DNA from: Candidatus Poseidoniaceae archaeon | GTDB lineage: Archaea > Thermoplasmatota > Poseidoniia > Poseidoniales > Poseidoniaceae | DNA length: 11,616 nt | Reading direction: 5' to 3' | Assembly (NCBI GenBank): GCA_030741455.1 | Contig: JASLVI010000015.1 | Coordinates: forward strand, 1-11,616 | Shown: piece after piece, positions 6,701-11,616 of the stretch | Numbering within the stretch: position 1 is the stretch's first letter | Layout: every line of letters starts with the position of its first letter | Position numbers and translations under genes: made by a program | The notes under the pieces: model-generated | Seen by the model: the letters and a program-made list of their open reading frames with translations, nothing else | The model's database searches: none | Told to the model about the DNA's origin: nothing

Positions 6701-8802
6701 TCGTGCATGATGAAATCGGTGTTCCAATGGAATTAACGCTCATGTACTGGGTTGAAGCAGACCATGACCTCAACCGTAACGGAATTGCCGATGATTCGGA
6801 GTATGCTAGCAAGTCTGTGACCAATATGAGTACCAGCAAGAGCAAGTGGTTCATGACCACCATCGATCATTCCCGTAATCCAAACATGGGCCGAGTCTCG
6901 TATTACTGGTCTGGAGGCGATCAAGCAGGTAACCCAGTCTTTTACACGCAATACGATGATGAAGGTACATTGTACAGCCTTCAATCAGGACCTGGTTTTA
7001 ATTTCGATGATGCAACGTTCCAAACTCGAAAGGACGCTGCAGCCATCTTCACAGGACTTGAATGGGTCGGACACAGCGATGACGAACCAGTCTTTGCAGG
7101 TCTTGAACAATCCATTACAGTCGGCTTCATCGATGAAAATACGGCGATTGACTTCGAACACATCTCACTGGTCTTCGACTTTGAAGGGCCAAACCCAAGC
7201 CGTGATGCGCAACGAATCTCCTATTCTGGATTGAACAATACGTTCTGGAGTGAAAGTTCCTACATTCACCTCCTCCCATCGAGTTCAATGCGTGAAACGA
7301 CCAACGAATCGGGTCTGCCATGGATTATCGTAACCTACAACTTCGTCTTTGCGTGGGATTGGCCTGATGAAGAGATGGGCGATCTCGCTCTCTTGTTCAA
7401 GGAACGTGGTTCGATTGATGATGGAGAACTGTTGATTCTTGAGCACACCTTCCGAGTTGAAAATGACTTCACACTCTCACCAACCGATTACACGGTCGAG
7501 GACATTAGTGAACCACGAACAGGTCCTGTTGCAGACGGGACGCGTGTTCGCAAGGATGACCGTTTGGCATTCAGTGGACGTGTTGTGTACGAAGGCAGCA
7601 ATGTTCCTGCACCTCGTGACGTGGGTATTTTGGTCGAAGTCTTCGATGGAGAAAAGCTCTGGAGCGATGGGTCCTTGACCGACGATGGTGAGTATCTCAT
7701 CGAAGTCCCGCTCGATTCAGCCAAGACATTGCAATCCTCTCCAACCCGAACGTGCTTGATTTCGATCACGAACATTCCCGGGCGTGGCGAGGATATGACC
7801 GGCACACTGGTTTCAACAACGCTTCGTGTCATTGTTGACGATGCCGCACCACGTGTGGTCCGAAGAATGGCTCCGTTGAACGTCATCGATGTGTCCCCGT
7901 CCAACGACTTAACGTCGATCTATGTTGAATTCCAAGGTTCGGAAGATGCTGACTTGACCGGTTCTGAACAAATGATTCATTGGGTCATGCGTGACCAAAC
8001 CCGCACCATCACCATCGGTGCTGGTTCAGCATTGCTCGGAATGCAACAAGAAGGGCCAACTGTCTACTGGACAGGTGAAGTCGACATTACCGCTGGTGGA
8101 ACCATCGTCCCACAAGCGGGCGATTTCGTTGGATTCTACATGACTGGTTGGGATGCTGCTGGAAATCAATTCCCAGTTGTATCCAACTCGGAAGCCAGTC
8201 CAATTCCTGAATTGGCCTTCGATGACACCGATTTCGAGCGCCAATGGGTACGTCTGGGTGCAGTTGGACCTGAACTTCGTATCAAGTCGATTTCCGTATC
8301 AGATGATCACGTTTCACCTGGAACCGACGTGGAAATTACTGCAACGGTCGTGAATAATGGAGGATCAACAACCTCACAATTCAAGGTCGCCTTCTTCGCA
8401 GGCGACGATGAAGATCCATTCGATGTCAAAGCCATTGTCGGAATCGATGCAGGAGAATCTGTTCCAGTGACCGTTAACTGGGAAGTCAAAGATGTCGATC
8501 GAGTCCGCGTTGAAGTCGACTATGGAAACGTCTTGGTCGAAGTGAACGATAATGACAACACTGCTGAACACGATATCAACATCGCATATGGACAGTATCT
8601 CGGCTGGTTGGATTCGCCTCGTGAGCAACCGCTCGCATGGATTTTCGCGGTTCTCACCGTCTTCATTCTGATCGCTGTTGCAACCGTTGCAAGCCGAACC
8701 GCCATCGACCTCGGTGATGGCGCCTTTGGCGAAGATGAAGAAATCGATTGGGAAGACGATGATGAGTACGATGATGAGTACGACGAAGAGGACGATGACT
8801 GA
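3703..8802 (+). CDS. Giant secreted, membrane-anchored multidomain beta-sandwich surface protein (1699 residues)
   Basis: A signal peptide (residues 1-23, RK then a hydrophobic core, SSA cleavage site) exports a very large ectodomain. One C-terminal helix (about 1643-1663) then anchors it, followed by a short cytoplasmic tail in which 19 of the last 23 residues are Asp or Glu. Residues 24-140 look like a beta domain. About 190-430 is propeller-like, with blade signatures DPNGNIW (239-245), DDNTGRMYV (286-294) and DDEGKIY (396-402), and is very Tyr-rich. About 440-525 resembles a discoidin-like sandwich (EVSNDDGVTW). About 735-1085 and 1110-1500 are two diverged copies of a long Ig/carboxypeptidase-regulatory-like block. 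A calcium-loop motif is at 1022-1033. About 1525-1620 resembles a CARDB domain (SPGTDVEITATVVNNGG). The ATG at 3703 is preferred to the GTG at 3688, because it directly precedes the signal peptide and fits the TATA spacing. No enzyme motif was recognised. Adhesion, glycan binding or an envelope role is plausible but unproven. Confidence 0.9.
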   Translation: MRKAVFLVLLFFISVMAPLASSATTETQFKGGATSYTKTFSGQGNGSAGVITFPFGAEVTSAQFNFLGEASTTTWSNFTTNNDFGGIGSGQWSSKQTGSFQYGSRSNLETADDEIALKGNPTNSVVNFRSTNDLSNKNSATINSTGQFVALGDQGYNSVTKQFPDLSVSSSASWNYRGIVVPVSEHEIHTTRYSSTSMYTAPSIQRFNATTGALLGTASLSTSGCTSTVSSYWYDATVDPNGNIWTVSYSYYYLTKWTLNAAKTQWQCSTYYNYGYPYYLTGVDFDDNTGRMYVSYYDSSTYPTYNRYLMEVNPSNPRSINSTWAIGSAADYNYKTTSTAGNPNSGLVVDLPRIILNEYNVQGSRHHHFNMNGFSLEKMGVQEMPNGGHYGITQFDDEGKIYYSCYHTSYCNSVSRKIHIYGDGSVTDSRTPSTTSTTIYGQTTTASRAVDQIKLESAIGYVPSGTSIAVEVSNDDGVTWKSITAGTTKTFANSGNKITWRATLTGTSTATPILDQVTIQYTTNFFSSGYFYIRSNYNNPFPSYVAATIDYNATIPASTSLTVQLGGSTSSLCSNGLTTFGQSGLTKAFTTPSYGYLCLRVSFSTSNSAYTPVLEDIQVALHSNAPENPGFEIHAPSPIPANFNPPLSPTVGWKENGPLVGTKTINAVGTTNAIVKAFNDRIPDTGAGFVDIPIDLTSESSGILTLTSFSVTYTIQTVNLEITIPEGEILHERTEPYEVVTRHIVGESATKIREATLTLMTTSSASNPTMFWQDGDVFPSPNDPDGYVVMDGNSYSILNNSILEIHWLFRITSDFPDQNNVRFKTGCLDDSGSAGFAPLDLISDEGLRVNRTFGLGWMKVRDNEGDLVRDDVPNNAWVAAGETLHFQGAMWFMDSNDAPLDSAFDVRVSRNGWVESTARDTTNNNGSFFISVVTPNIDVPDGLNYQVQTYNERNPTHVMDPNSEWSRTFRVDATPPERRAVFPEDGSYEAGVNQQDIRILVHDEIGVPMELTLMYWVEADHDLNRNGIADDSEYASKSVTNMSTSKSKWFMTTIDHSRNPNMGRVSYYWSGGDQAGNPVFYTQYDDEGTLYSLQSGPGFNFDDATFQTRKDAAAIFTGLEWVGHSDDEPVFAGLEQSITVGFIDENTAIDFEHISLVFDFEGPNPSRDAQRISYSGLNNTFWSESSYIHLLPSSSMRETTNESGLPWIIVTYNFVFAWDWPDEEMGDLALLFKERGSIDDGELLILEHTFRVENDFTLSPTDYTVEDISEPRTGPVADGTRVRKDDRLAFSGRVVYEGSNVPAPRDVGILVEVFDGEKLWSDGSLTDDGEYLIEVPLDSAKTLQSSPTRTCLISITNIPGRGEDMTGTLVSTTLRVIVDDAAPRVVRRMAPLNVIDVSPSNDLTSIYVEFQGSEDADLTGSEQMIHWVMRDQTRTITIGAGSALLGMQQEGPTVYWTGEVDITAGGTIVPQAGDFVGFYMTGWDAAGNQFPVVSNSEASPIPELAFDDTDFERQWVRLGAVGPELRIKSISVSDDHVSPGTDVEITATVVNNGGSTTSQFKVAFFAGDDEDPFDVKAIVGIDAGESVPVTVNWEVKDVDRVRVEVDYGNVLVEVNDNDNTAEHDINIAYGQYLGWLDSPREQPLAWIFAVLTVFILIAVATVASRTAIDLGDGAFGEDEEIDWEDDDEYDDEYDEEDDD
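5905..8202 (+). repeat. Two diverged copies of a block with a period of about 405 residues in the giant protein
   Basis: Several landmarks recur at an almost constant distance: PD after a W-x-F run (817 and 1222), LHFQG/LAFSG (Gly888 and Gly1292), NNNGSF/DDGEY (Gly926 and Gly1329), VDATPP/VDDAAP (Asp972 and Asp1379), and DQAGN/DAAGN (Asp1073 and Asp1484). The offsets are 405, 404, 403, 407 and 411. The order is the same in both copies, so they are best explained by an old tandem duplication. Copy one is about 735-1085 and copy two about 1110-1500. Overall identity is low, so block edges are approximate. Confidence 0.6.
6766..6801 (+). other. Calcium-binding loop motif within the giant surface protein
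   Basis: Residues 1022-1033 read DLNRNGIADDSE, matching the D-x-N-x-N-G-x-x-D-x-x-E pattern of dockerin and thrombospondin type 3 calcium loops. It sits as an insert in the first Ig-like domain after VDATPP (971-976). Calcium would probably stiffen the ectodomain. The equivalent place in the second copy of the block has no matching loop. Confidence 0.6.
8758..8781 (+). repeat. Tandem 12-bp repeat encoding part of the acidic tail
   Basis: The unit gatgatgagtac occurs twice in direct succession (8758-8769 and 8770-8781), encoding DDEY twice. It lies in the cytoplasmic tail of the giant protein. The exact DNA identity suggests recent slippage or duplication, which could make tail length variable between strains. 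Confidence 0.8.
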
Positions 8803-8810
8803 GTCCTCTT
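8786..8810 (+). terminator. Perfect 8-bp stem-loop spanning the stop codon of the giant gene
   Basis: The arm aagaggac (8786-8793) pairs exactly with gtcctctt (8803-8810). The nine-base loop holds the last two Asp codons and the TGA stop (8800-8802). It resembles the structure at 2173-2190 in having the stop in the loop. No clear U-rich run follows. It may mark a transcript 3' end or affect release, or it may be chance arising from the acidic codons. Confidence 0.4.
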
Positions 8811-8869
8811 AACTGACAAATCCTCAAGAAGGGTGGGCAGGCAGAACACTCCGCGGGGGTGGGGAGAGT
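8803..8869 (+). promoter_or_regulatory. G-rich leader and ribosome binding site of the helicase
   Basis: This 67-base gap contains four runs of three or more G between 8831 and 8864 (gggtggg, later gggggtgggg), unlike the surrounding sequence. GGGGGTG at 8855-8861, eight bases before the ATG at 8870, matches the archaeal Shine-Dalgarno GGAGGTG except for one base that can still form a G-U pair. No strong TATA element is seen in the gap, so the helicase may be transcribed together with the giant gene or from a weak promoter. Confidence 0.45.
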
Positions 8870-11616
8870 ATGTCGGATGTCTTTACGCAACTTCATCCTC
8901 AACTGCAATCCTTCCTCTCTGAACGTGGATGGAATCCTACTCCAGTACAAGAGCAAGCTCTTCCACAACTGATTGATGGAAAGGAACGGTTGCTGATCGC
9001 TCCAACTGGTTCTGGAAAGACGCTGGCTGCCGTCCTTCCGCTTCTTCATCGATGCAAAATCGAAGAATGGAAACCACTGTCCATACTCTACATCACACCA
9101 TTACGTGCGCTCAATCGTGATGTTGACCGGCGACTTGCTGAATTAAGTGAAGCATTGGGGTTACGTTTTGCGCTTCGTCATGGCGATACGCCGACGAATG
9201 AACGCTCTCGACAGGTCCGACGACCACCGCATCTACTTGTCACCACACCTGAAACGTTTCAACTCATGTTCACAGGTCATCGATTACGTGCCATGCTTTC
9301 ATCGGTTCAAGCCGTCATCATCGATGAAGTGCATGATTTAGCTGCGAGTGAACGTGGATGGCAATTACGATTAGGATTGCAACGTCTTGAAGCGCTCTGT
9401 GGCCGAACATTGCAGAAAGTTGGTCTTTCTGCAACGGTTGGAAATCCTGATCAGGTTGCAGCCTGGATTTCCAACGAGTCGTGTCAGCCGATTCTTGCAC
9501 CTGCTGAACGGTCAACCGTTCTCACTGTCGAAACAGCACCCCCACTTGCAGAAGATGAAGTTGGTGCCATAGAGATGCGCCTCTCACCTCGAGCGCATGC
9601 AACCTTCCGCCTCTTGAGTCAACTTGTTGAAAACGACCCTCCATGTCTTGTTTTTGTCAACAGTCGAAACGCTGCGGAAACGGTTGCACAACGGTTGCAA
9701 TCGATGGCGCCGCAACTCAACATCGGTGTGCATCATGGTAGTCTTGCAGCAGAAACTCGTCAGGAAATGGAGCAAAACATACGCGAAGGATCATTGCATG
9801 CGCTGATTTGTACCTCAAGTCTTGAACTTGGCATCGATGTGGGATCCATCCGAAAGATCGTCCAACTTGAGAGTCCAAGATCTGTTGATCGAATGCTCCA
9901 ACGCGTCGGTCGAGCCGACCACCGTATAGGTGGTATCGGGCGTGGCCACCTGCTCGCATGGGAAACCGATGGCATTGCTGAATCGGCTGTCATCGCTCAT
10001 CGTTCCCACCTGGGCTTTATCGAAGATGTTGCATGGAGAAACCGCCCCTACAGCATCGCTGCGAATCAAATCATGCTCATGGCGCACAGTTTCAAAGTCG
10101 TTCGAATCGATGATGTCCACGAGATTTTTTCACAAACCGAACAATTCGATGATTGGACTCGGAAGGATACTGAGAACGTCTTAGCAGTCCTCGCAGATCG
10201 ATGGTTGCTTCGCTATTCACTTCAACCGGATGAAAACCCTTGGTATCGTTGGCCAAAACACCTTTACCTCGCTGCAAAGGAAGCCATCGCCGATGGGCAG
10301 AATTGGCCAGATGAATTGCCGAGATACGATGTTGCTGACGAAGACATTCCTACAGAATACAAAGGGATGCGCATGCCTGTTCCTAAACAATTCAAGGATG
10401 GATGGTTTGCTTCAGCAGGTCGAACACGAAAGTGGGTTGAACATCATCTCTCGATGATTCCTGACAAACAATCCTATCGAGTTCGTGATGTTGTGACTCG
10501 ACGAACCATCGGTAATGTCGATGAAGCCTTCGTTCTCGAACTCAACGGAAGCGGTGAGGAGGAAGATGGTCGAACACGTCAATTCGTCATGGCAGGACGT
10601 ACCTGGACGATTGTTGATGCTGACCCTGAACAAAGCGAAGTGCTCGTCGCACCCGTCTCCATACAGGGGGAAGCGCCTACGTGGGTTGGTGAACTTCCCC
10701 CAGTACCAGCGGTTGTTGCACGAAACATTGGGCGGCTTCGTCGATTGGTTGCCGAAGATTTTGGCCTTATTGAAGCAGAAGAAAACGAGGAGATTGATGT
10801 TGCAGGTCTCTTAGCACACGATGGTCATCCGCTCACATCGTATCCTCTCGATGGTGAAGCCATTGGCTTACTTGCTGATACGATCACGCGACACATCGAT
10901 GCAACGGAATCGCTTCCAGATCAGCGAACGATTACCATCGAACAACGTTCTGAAGCGCTCGTCATCAATATGTGTCAAGGTACGCTCATCAACGAGACCA
11001 TCGGTCATCTTCTGCTTGCCATGGCATCAACACGTACAGGAAGATGGGGTGGTTTGATGGTTGAAGCGACGCGAATTCATCTTACAGGGGCTGATTTACA
11101 ACCTCGAGATGTCATCGATTGGTTGCATGAACTTCCTGCTGATGGAATTGAAGGACTTCTTTCGGTTACACTTCCGAATTCACGCCAGGTTCGATGGCGG
11201 TTTGCACAAGTAGCCAAAACCTTCGGAATTCTTCAGCATGGTGTTGATCCAAGAAGAATCAATCTTGCTGCTCTCGTTCGACGCTATCGAGGAACCATCG
11301 TACTTGAAGAAGTACTCAACAAACTTTACGATGAGCGAATGGATATTCCCGGTGCAAAGGATGTCTTACGAGGTATTCAATCGGGCCTTCTCGATGTGGT
11401 TGTTACACCTGCTGGGCCGCTCGGATTATCGGACCGTAGTCAACGTGACCTCTTGCTTCCAAATTGGGACAATGAAGCCGTTAGAGCACGACTTCGCCTT
11501 CGACTGATGAATGAACGAGCAGTTTTGTGTTGTCTCAAATGCCATGCAATTCGAAGATTTCGGGTCGAACGTTATCCTGAACTCAAAGACCCTCAAGCAT
11601 GCATCTCATGTCAAGG
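8870..11616 (+). CDS. lhr: Lhr-type ATP-dependent superfamily 2 helicase (C-terminus cut by window end)
   Basis: The 915 complete codons encode a DNA/RNA helicase of the Lhr family, 3'-5' motors linked to DNA repair and nucleic-acid processing. Motifs appear in order: a Q-motif-like PTPVQEQALP near the start (23-32), Walker A APTGSGKT (44-51), the DEVH box (152-155), SAT (187-189), motif V TSSLELGIDVG (315-325) and motif VI QRVGRADH (344-351). The Lhr-specific downstream region follows, with RTIGNVDEAFVLEL and then PTWVGELPPVPAV. Near the end, Cys888-x2-Cys891 and Cys911-x2-Cys914 form a likely zinc site, cut by the window edge. The ATG at 8870 is the first start after an in-frame TAA at 8810-8812. 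Motif VI has Asp where Lhr proteins usually have Gly (GRAGH). No frameshift or stop was found on reading every codon to the window end. Confidence 0.95.
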   Translation, partial: MSDVFTQLHPQLQSFLSERGWNPTPVQEQALPQLIDGKERLLIAPTGSGKTLAAVLPLLHRCKIEEWKPLSILYITPLRALNRDVDRRLAELSEALGLRFALRHGDTPTNERSRQVRRPPHLLVTTPETFQLMFTGHRLRAMLSSVQAVIIDEVHDLAASERGWQLRLGLQRLEALCGRTLQKVGLSATVGNPDQVAAWISNESCQPILAPAERSTVLTVETAPPLAEDEVGAIEMRLSPRAHATFRLLSQLVENDPPCLVFVNSRNAAETVAQRLQSMAPQLNIGVHHGSLAAETRQEMEQNIREGSLHALICTSSLELGIDVGSIRKIVQLESPRSVDRMLQRVGRADHRIGGIGRGHLLAWETDGIAESAVIAHRSHLGFIEDVAWRNRPYSIAANQIMLMAHSFKVVRIDDVHEIFSQTEQFDDWTRKDTENVLAVLADRWLLRYSLQPDENPWYRWPKHLYLAAKEAIADGQNWPDELPRYDVADEDIPTEYKGMRMPVPKQFKDGWFASAGRTRKWVEHHLSMIPDKQSYRVRDVVTRRTIGNVDEAFVLELNGSGEEEDGRTRQFVMAGRTWTIVDADPEQSEVLVAPVSIQGEAPTWVGELPPVPAVVARNIGRLRRLVAEDFGLIEAEENEEIDVAGLLAHDGHPLTSYPLDGEAIGLLADTITRHIDATESLPDQRTITIEQRSEALVINMCQGTLINETIGHLLLAMASTRTGRWGGLMVEATRIHLTGADLQPRDVIDWLHELPADGIEGLLSVTLPNSRQVRWRFAQVAKTFGILQHGVDPRRINLAALVRRYRGTIVLEEVLNKLYDERMDIPGAKDVLRGIQSGLLDVVVTPAGPLGLSDRSQRDLLLPNWDNEAVRARLRLRLMNERAVLCCLKCHAIRRFRVERYPELKDPQACISCQ

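Noticed and set aside
3703..8802. Possible sugar-degrading or peptidase enzyme activity in the giant protein
   Set aside because: I found beta-sandwich and propeller-like signatures but no catalytic motif I could defend.
1..11616. CRISPR array, tRNA or rRNA gene, insertion sequence, or defence island
   Set aside because: No regularly spaced repeats, cloverleaf-like segments, transposase motifs or terminal inverted repeats were seen. The Lhr helicase alone, without partner genes, is not evidence for a defence system.

Overview
The window looks like a compact archaeal genome segment. My best guess is a marine Euryarchaeota-type genome, Marine Group II / Poseidoniales-like. The reasons are a signal peptidase of the archaeal/ER Ser-His type, an Lhr-type helicase with a C-terminal zinc-binding Cys cluster, a very large secreted beta-sandwich protein with one C-terminal membrane anchor and an acidic tail, TATA-like elements very close to starts, and almost no intergenic space. 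The lineage is inferred from gene content; no rRNA or other phylogenetic marker is present.

Layout: positions 1-93 are the last 30 codons of a plus-strand gene. Its stop abuts the stop of a minus-strand site-2 (M50) intramembrane metalloprotease with a PDZ domain (94-1551). A short bidirectional promoter region (1552-1638) separates that gene from a plus-strand 180-residue protein of unknown function (1639-2181). The stop of this gene abuts the stop of a minus-strand, enlarged S26B signal peptidase (2182-3177). The peptidase follows a small two-helix membrane protein (3193-3576) in the same direction, 15 bases apart. A second divergent promoter region (3577-3702) leads to a 1699-residue secreted, membrane-anchored protein (3703-8802). 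After 67 bases comes an Lhr-type helicase (8870 to the window end, 915 complete codons, C-terminus cut off). There are no RNA genes, insertion sequences or CRISPR arrays.

How the genes may work together: four of the seven genes act at or across the membrane, namely an intramembrane protease, a signal peptidase, a small membrane protein and a giant type I surface protein. The signal peptidase could process the giant protein, and the M50 protease could in principle cut single-span remnants, but only gene proximity supports this. The helicase is a nucleic-acid repair or processing enzyme and is probably a neighbour rather than a partner.

The most striking observations are a roughly 405-residue internal tandem duplication in the giant protein, two convergent gene pairs whose stop codons touch with no spacer, two perfect stem-loops that carry a stop codon in the loop, a signal peptidase enlarged by cysteine-containing inserts, and a G-rich leader in front of the helicase. 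I did not find a clear-cut new defence or mobile system.
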